This document shows positions 21,731 to 34,000 of a DNA stretch of 64,000 bases, one piece after another. Below the pieces are notes generated by a model. The model saw nothing but the letters and a program-made list of their open reading frames with translations, was not told the origin of the DNA and ran no database searches. Origin of the DNA: Haematococcus lacustris (Eukaryota; Chlorophyta; Chlorophyceae; Chlamydomonadales; Haematococcaceae); contig JASKMD010000024.1 in NCBI GenBank assembly GCA_030144725.1, forward strand, positions 4,232,167-4,296,166. Direction: 5' to 3'. Numbering within the stretch: the stretch's first letter is position 1; each line of letters opens with the position of its first letter. A program made the translations under genes and the position numbers.

Positions 21731-22815
21731 GCGGCGCGGGTGGTCGCAGCGATGACTGCATGCCCCGAACCGGCTCAAATTTGAATTACTAACTTTGATG
21801 CTTTGCTGTGCACGGCCTACTGACTGGATAATTATTTTGGATGGGTGAAAGGTAGCTGGCTGGGTTGGCAACATACTGAGCCAGCTAGCATTAAATTTGG
21901 CGCAGCGAGTGCAGAGTTACAGCCGTCCTACTACCAGGGGTCGGTTTACTGCCATTTTTTGAATGTTGGGGGCGCCTGACTTACACCCCCCCCCTCATCA
22001 TCTGTGACCTCCACTGTGTTGCAGCCGCTGCACCCATAGAAAAAGCGATACGTAATGTTTGTTCTTGACTCACTGGTGCATCTCTTGAAACAAACCGCAC
22101 ATTAAACAACCCAGGCCTCTATCAGTTTGACATCTTCAAAGTGACATCATGTTCTCCAAGCAGAATCAGGGCCACGGGGCTGTGGGGTGGCAGTTGAGCT
22201 ATGAAACTTTGCACGCAGGTGGATGGGATGTAGGGGAGTGTAACTCTCAGAGGAGCCGAGTCCAAACTCGGTCATGGTGTGGAGCTGTGTGACTGACTGC
22301 ATGGCCCTGACCCCGAAATCGGCTAAGGGAGTTGACGGTCACAGACCAAAGTGTGCTTTTGACATATCTGAGTATGAGCGTGTGTAACAATGTCTAAAAG
22401 GAGCGTAACCTAGTAAGTAGCATGCTGTAAGTCCCAATGGTCGAGCTGTGGCATTGCCCTCTAGGTAAGGGGGGGAGGTGGGCTCATTGCCACATCGCCG
22501 CAACCGCTTTCCGATCCGACTGCTGCTGCCGACGCGCATGCGCATGTAGAGCAGCCTAAGCGACGAAGGCGGTCGCAGCGATGACGGCATGCCCCGCAAC
22601 GGCCCAAATTTGAATCACTAACTTTGACGCTTTGTTGTGCACGGCCTACTCGGTGTATGTTTATTCTGGATGGGTGAAAGGTAGCTGGCTGGGTTGGCTA
22701 CATACTGAGCCAGCTAGCATTAAATTTGGCGCAGCGAGTGCAGAGTTACAGCCGTCCTACTACCAGGGGTCGGTTTACTGCCATTTTTTGAATGTTGGGG
22801 GCGCCTGACTGAAAG

Positions 22816-24190
22816 AGTGCCGCATTCAAGAACCTGGGGCGCATGAATACAAACTATGTGGCTGCGACCTGAAACCACCCATGTCTTGAGAGTAGCGGTG
22901 ACAACGCTGATTCATGTGCCATGCAATTTGTGCAGGAGGCTGAGGCCCTCCCTGTCGACGAAGCTTTATAGCTGTCAAGGTAGGGCAATGGCTGGGCCAA
23001 CCGCTGACTCAGCTGCCAGGGTCCACCAGCACGTGTGTGAAAGGAACACCAACACAGCTCTGAACCTGTAACGTGTCTATAAACCCAAGCCTGAGGTGCC
23101 ACACTATGGGTCATAGACACGTTGCTGCACATACTGCAACGGGGGCACCCTGTCCCACCACCATGACACCTAAGTGAGGTTACACAAGGGTGCCTGTGCA
23201 CTGACTCGTGTATTTTGTGCACATAGGAAACCCTTGGGAAACACGATGCCTTTGGATTTACGGCTGTCATCCCTTTCCATTGTTTTCTGCACACAGGTGC
23301 GTTGCTTAAAGCGCACAGCTTGACATCTAAGTACTCCAAGCCCTAGCATGCCCTCACATTGTCAACCTTGGGAAGTCACCCAGTGTTGATAGCACAGGCA
23401 TCTACACATAAAGGCAATGCCAATGCTGAACCGTGTTCATCCATGTATGTCGTGTCCCCCATCCATGGCCACAGCAGGTGGCCACATTGCAGACTGGCAA
23501 AACCCAGGTACCAGGCAAACACACTGTTGCCACACCCTTTGCAGCTGACGCGTTAAAACCCCAGTCAAAGCAGCCACCTGCCCTCCAAGAGCAGTCCCCT
23601 CACACTAGGGCAGGGAGGCTCAACAGCTTCTGGGGGCTCCCTACCAAATGCCTGTGTGCTGGATCCTGGGCACATCCAGATCAACCAGCCCGCAGCCAGT
23701 GACCACATGGATCAGCAACAGGTGCACCAGCTAGTGTACACATCGAGGCCTGTGGCTTGGGTTTGTTAAGCTTGCTGCTCTCCCGGGAAAATAACACCAG
23801 CTGATATGACCAGCTGATTGGCGTATCAAACCCATGCAGCCCACCCCCCCAGCCCTCTTGAAGCCCCACCCTCCCCAGCCCCCAGCCCCCATGCGCGCTA
23901 GGTGCCCTGCACTGCCCTCCTTTGCACCCGCTACTAAAATTAAGTAGTGTGATGTCCTCCATGCATGCTCCAGGTCACACCTTGCACACCATGGTCTCAA
24001 CCGTGATCTAATTTGCCCACCCGTGATCTAATTTGCCCACCCAACCGTGAGAGTTAGATGAGGCTAGCAGCCGAGCTGTAGGGGCCGTGCCCGGCGCTGC
24101 ACAGTCCGCAGTAGTGTAGCGCAGGTGGGTACCCAGTCTAGCCACCTGCCCGGCTGTGGGAGCGGCTTAGCACATTGCACCACCAGCTGC
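22816..24190. other. Intergenic DNA, no gene recognised
   Basis: Short frames only. A tandem pair of the word CCGTGATCTAATTTGCCCAC lies near 23998-24045. Nothing resembling an exon series or RNA gene was found. Confidence 0.45.
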
Positions 24191-24199
24191 ACTGCCAAA

Positions 24200-24430
24200 A
24201 CTATACAGCAGGGCCTTGTCTAAACTTGGTGGGCTAGGGAGGTGCAGGGTGTGGCTAAGCTGATGCAGGGAAGGCTCAGGGAGAATATGATGTCTTCGTT
24301 GTCCGGCAGCTGGATTATAGCTAGCTGACTGCATGGAGCTGGCTTGGGAGAACATGGGGCCACCACAGCAGGCCAAGCACCTGCTGGCCAAGCTGCTGGA
24401 GTCAGGCTGGGTGCAGTAGCCTTCCAGTGC
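24200..24430. repeat. Dispersed repeat, copy 1
   Basis: About 230 bp starting GGGCCTTGTCTAAACTTGGT that closely matches 26600-26816 in the same orientation. The second copy runs on into a Fanzor-like C-terminal fragment, so this piece is probably the 5' part of the same transposon family. The match ends soon after GGGTGCAGTA. Confidence 0.7.
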
Positions 24431-24728
24431 GGCCCACAAGAGCTGTGTTTCCAGTGTCATTACCATGGACTGGACCAGCCATCGAATCAAGCTGCTTGTG
24501 ATGCCTTTATGAGCCTTGCACTGCAAGGCTGATAGCTGGGCATGCAGGACCCGGGTGCAGACCCCTTTTGCTGGACAGGCTGTTTAGGAGGGACACAGCA
24601 GCTAGGACATAGGCTGGGGCAGCACACCGCCTGGAAGCAGTAGGAGCTGTGGGAGATGGCGAGCAGAGCCTTCACTTTGCAAACTCAATCGCATCTCTCC
24701 TCTGCCCCACCCTACCGCCACCAGCCGG

Positions 24729-25290
24729 CTAACGATGTGCAGCCTTCAACGCTGACATGAGCACTGCCAAAAACTCATCCTGGTGCGGATAAGAAGACAC
24801 AACATCAGATGAAGTCAGTGCAGCGTCCCACAGTTCTGCTGTAGCCAGCTCAGGAACAGTGAAACGTGCAGCCATACCTCTTTCAAGAACTTTCCGTGTG
24901 GCACAGCACCAGGATGGTCTGACAGGCTCGCTCCAGCTCCCAGCATGCTCCTCAGGGTGCTTAGAGCCTGGTCCTCTGTTACTGATCCCCGTTTGAGAAC
25001 ATCCAGCATGGCAAATGTGGTGCGCAGATCATTCTCGTCGATGAGCGGCTGTGCACCCTCCACCTTGACCTTCTCAAGGTATTTGATCAAAAAGGAGCGC
25101 GGGTTGTCGGGTTTGTGAAATAGCAGTTGGGCAGTAAGCGTTTCTGCAGACATGCAGTTCAATACGATGTGTGTGTCGAGTCAAGAATGCAACATTGCAG
25201 CACACGGCATTGCAGCAGTATTGTACCAAGTATGGAGCGCACGTTGTGGGTTTCTATATAAGCATTAGCTTGCTCCCGCGGACTCGCCAT
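24729..25290 (-). CDS. EFCAB10: EFCAB10-like ciliary protein
   Basis: Three exons, coding order 25290-25227, 25143-24878, 24779-24729, give 126 residues; all introns are GT-AG and phases agree. The N-terminus (MASPREQANAYIETHNVRSI) and residues 22-35 (ETLTAQLLFHKPDN) match the dimerisation/docking-like N-terminal domain of EFCAB10, and human EFCAB10 is of similar size. Residues about 60-85 form a single EF-hand-like unit whose loop (DVLKRGSVTEDQ) lacks acidic ligands at positions 3, 5 and 12, so calcium binding is doubtful. The protein ends in a short helix, DEFLAVLMSALKAAHR. EFCAB10 is a cilium-associated family; function here is by homology. The first exon is only 64 bp, and an ATG at 25162 belongs to intron 1. 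Confidence 0.88.
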
Positions 25291-26590
25291 GTCCCCCTCT
25301 ATCCGCCTCACATGCTATACCTTACATGTACTACCGGTCGTGGTATCAGTTCACCCTGCTGACGGTACGGCCTTAGAGTACCGCCTTCAACATCCAAACA
25401 TCACACTCCGTTCCCTCAATTCAAACACGTCACCCAGCAGTTTGGAGCCGTCCATGTGCCTCTTTCAACGTACGGCAGTCTGGCTCAGCTTACCCTGGGA
25501 TAGTTTAGTGAGATCCACCTGGATTGAAAGAGCAACCCTACTTAACATAGGCAGGTGCACCAAGGAGACTTCTATAATGGAAAATTACCAGCTACAGTGG
25601 GCACGGCCTGGAATACAGAGGTAGCTAGGCATCCACATCCCTGCGTGCCACTAACACGCTATAACGAAAAAACCTGCCGTGGTGCCTTGTCGATTGTGAA
25701 GGAATGAGTTATGGCAGTGCAAGCACTTGTCCGGTGTGCCTTGTCGATTGTGAAGGAACATGTACTGTGGCCATCATCCTTCGGTTGCAGCCTGTTTCCC
25801 ATGCCTATTGCTTATGACGGTTGCGGGGAAGTGTGCAGGTGGAGGTGTGGGTTTGTACCCTAAAGCAGGCGCCTGGCCTCGTAACTGTAACAGATGCCGT
25901 AACAGGGGCGCCCTGCCACGTCGATTGGCAGGTGGTTAACTGCGTGCCAACTGTGATGATGATGGCTTGCACTGCTCAAGCCATCAGCCGTCAGGCTGCT
26001 TATTTCACGGGGGCAGCAAGGAAACCATGCTGTGGTCATTTGACCCAGATAGCCTCCAAGTGTAAGACGCTCCCTACAAGCGCTCCCTACAAGCAACTCC
26101 TGAACCCCACAGCCCTCATGCCTACTGCCCACTTCAGCTCAGCCTTCTGGTGTGTGCCTGTGCCAGTGCCTGTGCCACCTCCCCCCCCTTTTTTTAGGGG
26201 TTCATTGTTTTGTTTTGCTTGGGATTGTTTTGAGCTGTAGCTGGCTATTGCTGCAACTGGCGCCGCCACTTGCGCAACAGGGGCTTGGCGGGTATCTCCA
26301 CCCAATCCTGGCTTGGCTGGCCTGGATTTGGCATGGCTGGGCGGTTATAGGTCGGGAGTCCCATGTCGGTTACTACGGCATTGAGCCACTCCCAGCAGCT
26401 CATGTTCAACGCTGCATCATTCCATTTGTTATTCCAATTGTCACCCGGTCCAAGTGCGCAGGGGTCGCGGTCACATGGGGCAGTTGTGACTTGTTCACGG
26501 TCACATGGGGGATCAAACAGCCTGTAGCAGCAACATGGCTGCATCACAGAGCTTGGTGCATCATAGAGAGTTATTGATGACAGGCTGGTA
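25291..26590. other. Upstream of EFCAB10, no gene recognised
   Basis: Contains the presumed EFCAB10 promoter at its left end. A direct repeat of GTGCCTTGTCGATTGTGAAG occurs near 25682 and 25737. No coding family was recognised. Confidence 0.45.
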
Positions 26591-26599
26591 GGCTGCTAA

Positions 26600-26816
26600 T
26601 GGGCCTTGTCTAAACTTGGTGGGCTAGGGAGGTGCAGGGTGTGGCTAAGCCGACACAGTAAAGGCTCAGGGAGGATATGGTGTCTTCGTTGTTTGGCGGC
26701 TGGATTACAGCTGGCTGACTGCATGGAGGCTGGCTTGGAAGCACATGGGGCCACCACAGCAGGCCAAGCACCTGCTGGCCAAGCTGTTGGAGTCAGGCTG
26801 GGTGCAGTATGCAAAA
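26600..26816. repeat. Dispersed repeat, copy 2
   Basis: Matches 24200-24430 in direct orientation (shared words GGGCCTTGTCTAAACTTGGT and GGCCACCACAGCAGGCCAAG). It continues into the Fanzor-like fragment that follows. Confidence 0.7.
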
Positions 26817-26889
26817 ATGCAGGCAGCCAGCACCAGGTGCGATAGTTCACATAGGCAGCCTCAGAGCCAGGGCCTAACACTCCCCCGCC

Positions 26890-27204
26890 AGCCAAGTGCA
26901 GCAAACGCACCAAGGCTGAGCAGGCAGTTGAGCCCACACAGCCCATCAAGAGCAAAGGCAAGGCCAAGGGGAAGGCTGCCAAAGCCAAGCCAGCACCACA
27001 GCCAGGCAGGTGGCTGGACCGGGACTGCAATGCAGCGCGGAACATGCAGCGCATGGGGAAGAGCAGGTGGCGACCACTAGAGCTGTGCTGGTGGCCAGAG
27101 CAAGCACCTTCAGCAGCCAAGGCCAAGGAGTACCCTGGCCTGGGCTACAAGCAGACCGCCCACCCAAGGCCCAACAGCAGCAGCAGCCTGCTGTGGTACA
27201 GTAG
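26890..27204 (+). pseudogene. Fanzor-like nuclease C-terminal remnant
   Basis: Reads a Lys-rich linker (KGKAKGKAAKAKPAPQPGRW), then the RuvC-III-like motif LDRDCNAARNMQRMGKSRW, then WRPLELCWWPEQ and AKEYPGLGYK. DRDxNAAxN is the last catalytic motif of TnpB/Fanzor RuvC domains, with the second Asp catalytic. A frameshift after GLGYKQ moves the natural end (a Gln-rich tail with stop near 27204) into another frame. No RuvC-I or RuvC-II was found upstream, so this is a 5'-truncated, frameshifted relic. The linker differs from the second copy at 41 kb, suggesting a different subfamily. Confidence 0.65.
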
Positions 27205-28062
27205 TGTGCCCCCCCCCTTTGAGCTGTCATCAGCTTATATTGTGCATGTGTGTCATGCCAACTCTATACTATAGCCCTCAGGGGTCAGGCAATAGTGTAG
27301 GTGGTAGGCACTCATGCACCATGTCCATGTGCATTGGGTATACTCCACACAGCACCTTGACACAATTTGAGTTGTCCCGCTAGTGGTCCCTAGTGATCCC
27401 TAGTGGTCTGACTCACATGGAGGCCTCAGTGTGGGACGAGGGGGCTGCTAATAGGCAGTTTTCTTTTGGCAGTGGGAAGGCAGTGGGAAGGCAGCGTACA
27501 GCAGGCAGCAGGTGCCGCTTGCCCTTCCAAATAATTATCTCTCTAGACCTAACTCCTTGAGCCGTCCTAATCTACCCACCTGCCTGTAGGTGGCTCTGGG
27601 GGATGGGGCTGGGCTGCCTGTCTCTGGTGATCAGTGGTCCCTAGTGTGGGACTTAAATGGAGGCCCTAGTGTGGGATGAGGGGGCTGCCTGTCTCTGCTT
27701 GGTGTTGAGTGGCCTATTGCAAGAGGTAGATGCACCCTACCTATTACCCACTGTGCAATATGGTGGGATTGAATATGGTAGGGTGAGCTGCTGGAGCTCA
27801 AATGTTGGGCCAGAGAGCGTCTTAGGTCAGCAGGTCTGTGAGGGTAGTCCAGGCTCAGTTAACCTGCCACAATGCATTTTTGCCGGGTTTGGGCTTCTGC
27901 ACGCCTTTTGCACCTGTATTCCAACTATTCTCCTGCCCCGCTTCAGCATCTGCCGGTGGACAACCAGCAAAACGACAACGAGCTATATGTTGCAAACCCC
28001 AGTCACTCTTCCAAAGTTACCGAATTGCTATGTGCCTGCGGCCTTGTCACCCGTAGCCCGCT
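27205..28062. other. Spacer upstream of CCDC40
   Basis: Contains two direct copies of TGTGGGA-GAGGGGGCTGC-type sequence near 27420-27455 and 27655-27695, and repeated TGGTCCCTAGTG words. No gene was recognised. The CCDC40 promoter is expected at the right end, but no clear TATA element was identified. Confidence 0.45.
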
Positions 28063-31000
28063 ATGGCGTCCCCAACCCCTGATGGGGAACCCCCCGGCGA
28101 CCCCCAGCGGGAGTCTTCACTGCTTGGCGAGAATGGAGCAATGCACCCTGACCATCCATTGCTCGCCAGAGCGCAGCAAGCGCTTAAGAAGCAGCTCTTG
28201 GGTAACAAGCAACGGGTTGAGGAAGAGCTCCGAGAGAAGAACATCCAGTTGAATGTGCGCGGCGAGGGTTGTCGCTCTCGTTGTAGCATATTTACAGTGC
28301 CGGACACTACACATGTCCGCATGGCCCGCGGCTTGCACCTGTGTTTTGAGTGGTCCCCTCCTGTGCCCTTGAATGCAGGGCGCCAAAACAAAGCGTGAAT
28401 CAATTGGCGTGGAGCTGTATGGCTTTCAACAGAACCTTGCGAAGTTGCAGCTGCAGCTTGAACAAACACACCAGAACTATCAGATCATCAACCGGGTCCG
28501 CTCACAGGTGAATTCCTTAGCGTGGGGGCAGTGCGATTGAAAGCAGCAGTCCCAGTCCATCCCCTGCCATCACAATGCTGGTCATGTGAGCCTGGGAGGT
28601 GCAGTCTGGAGATGAAACTGTACCATGTTATACCCTGGCGCACAGCTATGGTTCCACTGCATGCGCAGGCAGAGGAGGGGCTACAGCAGCTGCGGCGTGC
28701 GCTCCTGGATGAAGAAAGCAGCACCAAAGCAGAGCGCAGCAATGTGCGTTACGTAGCATGAAGTAGCTTGGATTCATGTACCAGCAAGCAGCACCAGCGT
28801 GACAGACCTACCACCCCCATCTAAGGTTGTGCCCTGAGTGGTGTGCTGTGCTGTCCACAGGTCGAGAAACACCAGCTGGAGCTGGACCGGCTGAGCGCCA
28901 CCCTGAAGCAGGTGGAGTCCTACAATGAGGCCATGAAGGGGGAGATTGCGGCCACCCGTCGTGCCGCATACGCTGCTGAGGGTGCAGTGGCCAAGCTGGA
29001 GAAGGACAAGCTGGAGCAGGACTTCCGCATAGACGGGCTGCAGGAGAGCCTGAAGGGGCTGCAGCAGCAGCTGCAGCTGTACACAGTGCAGCACCAAGCG
29101 CAGGCACGCGAGACACGGGCAGCGCTGGAGACACTGGCAGAGGCGGAGGCAGACATGGAGGGCGTGCAATTTGAGAAGAAGCAGCTGGTGGCGCAGTGGC
29201 GCTCTAGCCTGCTTGCCATTCAGAAGTGAGGCAGGAGGGCAGGCAGTATGCGCACAGAGGGAGCTGGTCTACAGCCAGGGACAGGAGGCTAGTTGATGGG
29301 GGGCAGAGGCAGGACCAGGTGCTGCTAGGTGGCCGGGGGCCAGTTAGACATGACTTGTGCTGAGGTGTTGGCGGGCACCAGGCGTTTCAAGCTGCCAGCG
29401 CCAGCAGGGGTCATCAAGCTGTGCCCAGTCTACACTACCATGTGTTGCTGTGCTGCAATTACCAGTGTTGCTGCGCTGCATTGCCCCTGCGCCCGGTGTG
29501 CACCTTGTCTCCCGCCGTCCCCGTTTGCAAGGGTCTCTTGATCTGCCTGTGCCAACATCACTGGGCTGTTCTGGACATGCGGGCAACTGCAGACGCGACG
29601 AGGCGCTGGCCGCCATCCAGGATGCCATCCGCCAGCAGCAGATGCAGGAGCTGAGCCTAGACACCGAGATCTCTGGCTACAAGCGTGACATTGTGAAGCA
29701 GCAGCTGGCCAATGAGGCGGTGACGGCCGTGCTGAAAAAAGTGGAGGCAGAATCAGGCTTCATCAGCCAGCAGGTGGAGGCCACGCTCGAGAAGCAGTCG
29801 AGGCTGAGCGAGGTGCTGGTCAAGCTCACCAAGTCCCTGGACCACACAGAGCAGCAGATCACGCGGCTAGCCACAGAGGGCAAGGCGCTGGCGGGCGAGG
29901 CAGAGGCAGTGGACCGTGCCTTCACAAAGGTAAGCAGGGCTTTGACACCCCTTGCCCTGGGTAGGAGGGCAGCCATCACCATCTCGGCTGCAGCTGCTGA
30001 GGTCCAGTAAGGGTTTAGGGACACAGGCAGCGGGTGTGTTGCCTGTTCCTCGATGGAAGGGGATGCTGGCAGCCTGGTGGCTGTGATCCACACTCATGCA
30101 TCTGCATGTTCCCTTAGCATTGGCAAGGGCCCGAGAGTGGTGAGCCCAGACCAGAATGAACAGCCAGGTGAGGGTGCTGCCTGGTCAAGCACACCTTGGC
30201 GGGTGAGACCTGTGTATTGGCATGGTGCTTGCAGGTAGTGCAAGAGATCCGGGCCATTGAGGAAGAGATGTTGGTCACCCTCAGTAACCAGACCACCAGT
30301 GAAAAGAGCAGCTGTGAGTCCATCGAGCACCTGGTTGCCTGTGCAGCAAGTCAAGCTGGCCTGTGGACAGGAGTGTTGTGGTTGTTGCCACACAGCTTGT
30401 GCTGTGAAGTGCTGATCTCCTTTGTTTCTATCCTTTGCCCTGTGCTCTTGGTGCGCTTGTTGTGCATGCCTCCCCTGGCCGGCAGTTGTGACCTTTGACG
30501 TCCTGGCGTGTTGCAGCCAAGACGGCCTCCGACATCCGACTGCTGCGCAAACGCATCCGGGAGGAGGAGCTGGGGGTGGTGGACGCGCAAAACGAGCTGG
30601 CAAAGCTCCAAGTGGACGTGCTCAACACAGAGGCGCACAATGCGCGTCTAGTGGAGACGCTGAAAATGTTGGACGAGGAGTTAAATGATAAGGCCGGCGC
30701 AATTGAGAAGTACGAGCTGGAGATCAAGCGGCGCAACGACGAGATTGAGAAGAAAACGCGCGAGATTGACCTGCTGAACCGACGGTGCGCGCCCACTGAG
30801 CACGCGCTCCCGGCAGTGGCGACCGCATTGTAGCTCAGCGCTTAGTAGCACATTGTATCGTTTGCTTGTACACCAGCGTGTCAAATGGCAGGTTGCGGTG
30901 AGGATGGCTGATGATTTGGGTGTAGAGTCCAGCATGTCACCCACGTCACCTGTATGTGTGGTTGCCCCTCTTTGCGGCTGCCAGGCTGGAGCGCATGGTC

Positions 31001-34000
31001 GGCAACATGGAGGATGAGGAGACTGGGCCCCTGGAGGCCACTATCAAGAATCTGCAGCGTGAGATTGACACCAAGGTCAGGGAGCTGTGCCACAGGACGA
31101 TGCTGCAGCCGGGGTAGCTGCTTCACCTGACCCTGCCCTCCTCTGCATCCTCTCGAAGCTTAGTCGCTACTGCCCGGTGCATAATTGCGCCTGCATCTTG
31201 CAAGCCGTGCCCTGCACCCCGCAGGCTTTGGAGTCCAAGGAGATGCAGCGACGCTGGATCGCGGCCCAGACGGAGTTGGTGGGCCTACAGAACGAGAACC
31301 AGGCTCTGAGCGTGACTGTGACGCGGCTGCGCGCTGAGCACACGGTGCTAGTGCAGCGGCGGCGCCGGTTGGAGACTACTTATGAGGGTCACACTCGCGA
31401 GGTCAAGAGTCTAAACACCGGCATGGCGCGACTGCATGTGGAGCTACAGCGCGTGAACGGCCTCATTGCCAGCAATGCTTCTGCAAGGGAGGCGCTAGCC
31501 GAGGATAACCTGCAGCTCGAAACACGCATTGCAGGTGACGGCATGAGTAGATGCTGGAGCAACATGTGACAAGCACATGTCTTGACAAGCACAAAAGCAT
31601 GCACTGCAACAGGGCAGTGGGGTGGCAGAGGCACCCCGGGACTCTCAGCCAGCAACAGATCAGCAACTGGTGCAGTGCTGCGGCGATCTGCACCAGCTGG
31701 CCAGCCGGGCACTGTATCGCCTGTGTCGCCAGTACCAGCAACAGAGGTATGGATGCATGCCTGCTTCTCTTGCCATGGTGAGTCCTGGTGCACTGGCGTC
31801 GCGCAGGCGACTTGCATGACATGGAGATTGAGAGCGCCAGGCTGCAAAGCCAGATAGAGGAAAGCAGGCAGTCCAAGCGTGACGTGCTGTCTGAGATGGT
31901 GGAGGTGGAGCGCCAGGTGAGCAGTCACAGCAGCATGCGGGAACAGCTTCTTAGCTGGTAGTCACTGCAGCTTCTAGGGGGTGGTGCAGGCACATGCCAG
32001 GTGCGTGCCAAGGGTGTGTGGGTGCAGAAGAGAGTTGGCCCAGAAGCAGGGCTTGTGGTTCTGATGCCAGCAGTAGCTCTGTAGGTCAACATACCTTGCC
32101 AGCTGTTCCAAGGCCCACAGCATGCTGCACCACCCATTGCACTGGGTGACCAGGGCTAGGGAAGTCAGAGAGTGGGCAGGGCCAGGTTGAACTGCATCCA
32201 CACCCTGTTCTGCTTCTACCACAATGCCTCATGGGCATCGTTGCAGCAGAGCTGGCTATTGAGCCGACCACAATCTGTTTGCGTGCTGCTCTACACTGTG
32301 CCCTGCTATGGTGTGGGAGGGCTGACCTGCCTTGTGACCATAACTGACAAAGCAGGCCGTCCCAGCCAGCCTGCTGGACAGCCTGCTCGCTATCTTTTCA
32401 CTTGCTCCATTGACACTGATGCAGCCACACCCTCACAGCCTAAACCTTGGCACCTGCTCAGCTGGCGGTCCTGCTGTGGGCTGCAGGTCATGCTGTGGGA
32501 GCGCAAGCTGCTGCTGGAGAAGGAGATGCGGGAGGTGCTGGACCCCACAGTGGGCCAGGACGTTGTAGGGGAGATGAAGAAGGAAATCCACCGCATGCAG
32601 CTGCGGCACGGGGAGTTGATGAGACTGCAGGAAAAGCTGATTGCGGTGAGGGGCAGCACCCCACCCCCCTCCTGGCACAGCCTGTGGCTGCAGGGCAGTC
32701 CCTCCACCCCTGGCCCCACACCTGCTGCCCAAATGCTCAGCCACCGGCTGACAGCCAGCTGCTGGTATGCCCCTGGCTTCCTTCACCCTGCACACCGTCA
32801 CGCACCACACCAGCCTCCTCCCCTTCTAGCACCCCACTTATAACCTGCCTGCCCGCCCTGCTCTCTATGCCTCCGGCCTTACAATACTTGCCTTCCCTTT
32901 CGTCGGCCCCCACTCATACCCCTGGCACCCTCCCTGGCACCACCTGACCCAGGACATGGAGAAAGCACTGTCCAAGCGTGACCTGATTGGCTTGAAGGGA
33001 CGGGCCACAGTGGCTCGCGCCAAGCAGGCAGCACCCCCTGGGGCCAGCGCCAAAGAGGTCAGCAGCCTGACCCGTGGCCAGCTGGACAAGGCAGTGCAGG
33101 ACCTCCAGCGGAGCGTGAGGGACACGGAGCAGGAGGTGCGAGCAGCCAGGCAGGCCTAGGGAAGATCAGGATAGCGGATGCTGGGGCAGCTGGGCGTAAC
33201 AGCGCCTGAGACAGCCTGTAGGGCGGGAAGGGGTGGGCTGGCTTCAAGGGATGGATCTAAGCAGGCTGGCCGGAGCAGCATTCCCTGCCAGCCTGGTCCT
33301 GGAGGCTGCCGGCCGCTGCAACAGGCACGTGCCTCCTGGCATGTCTCAGGACTCCAGTAAGTTCCATCCAAGGCACCTGTGGTTCCCAGTCCTGCTGGCC
33401 TCGTCATAATCCCGGCTGAGTTTGCTGAGTCTGGCCTCCCCTGACCTCTCCACCTGCAGCTGGCCGCCACTGACGCCAGGCTCCAGGCTCTGGAGGCCCA
33501 GCGCAGCTCCCTGCAGGCTGCTGCCAGCGAGGCCGATCAGCGCTGCAGCGCCCTCCGCCAGCAGGAGGAGGTGGTGCAGGCGGAGATTGCGGATGCCATG
33601 GCAAGCAAGTACAAGCTGATGCTGGCGACTAGCAGGTAGGCTACTAGCCTCGCAGCCAGCGTTTTGGCCTGCTGCTCTTGGCTCAGCCCGGCGCTGCCAT
33701 CAATGGCCACTGCAGCGGCATATGCATTAACAGGGTAGTACGACCCGGCCGTTATGTCTTGGTCACACTTTCTAATCGGAGGTGCGCTGCGTGTGCGCTC
33801 AGTCTCTGCTGCCCATGGCCGCTGTGGCACGCAGGCAGCAAAAGGCAGCGAAGCGGTACGAGGACATGGCGTCCGGCCGCCATCGGCCTCTTGTTGAGGA
33901 CCCGGCAGCACTGGATCCCGAGTTGAGCCGTGCCGGTCAAAAGCTGGACGGCGTGCTGGCCTTCATTGAGCGCGTGCGAGCAGCCGTACCGCAGCTGGGC

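Larger units (their letters stand above)
20201..21979. mobile_element. Inner TIR element of the same family
   Basis: A 1,779-bp copy with the same 17-bp TIR at both ends (20201-20217, 21963-21979) and its own 7-bp target duplication CTTACAC at 20194-20200 and 21980-21986. It is inserted into the outer element, interrupting a stretch that it also carries itself near 20590-20780. Its centre (about 20790-21640) is absent from the outer copy. That centre holds a pyrimidine-rich minisatellite and a coiled-coil reading frame, which look like captured sequence. Confidence 0.92.
19797..22808. mobile_element. Outer TIR element, 7-bp target duplication
   Basis: A DNA transposon bounded by the 17-bp inverted repeat TCAGGCGCCCCCAACAT (19797-19813 and, inverted, 22792-22808). 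It is flanked by the 7-bp duplication CTGAAAG at 19790-19796 and 22809-22815. Without the nested copy it is about 1.2 kb. It shares its two ends with the inner element: the region after 21980 matches 20620-20780, and 22600-22808 matches 21768-21979. No transposase was recognised, so it is non-autonomous. The superfamily is unassigned, though TSD length and TIR sequence are clear. Confidence 0.9.

Noticed and set aside
22854..23339. 161-codon minus-strand frame
   Set aside because: Cys/His/Ser-rich without domain pattern or exon partners; not supported as a gene.
25150..25162. ATG at 25162 as the start of the EFCAB10-like protein
   Set aside because: A good acceptor (CTGCAG) lies at 25144, and the upstream exon 25290-25227 restores the conserved N-terminus in phase.
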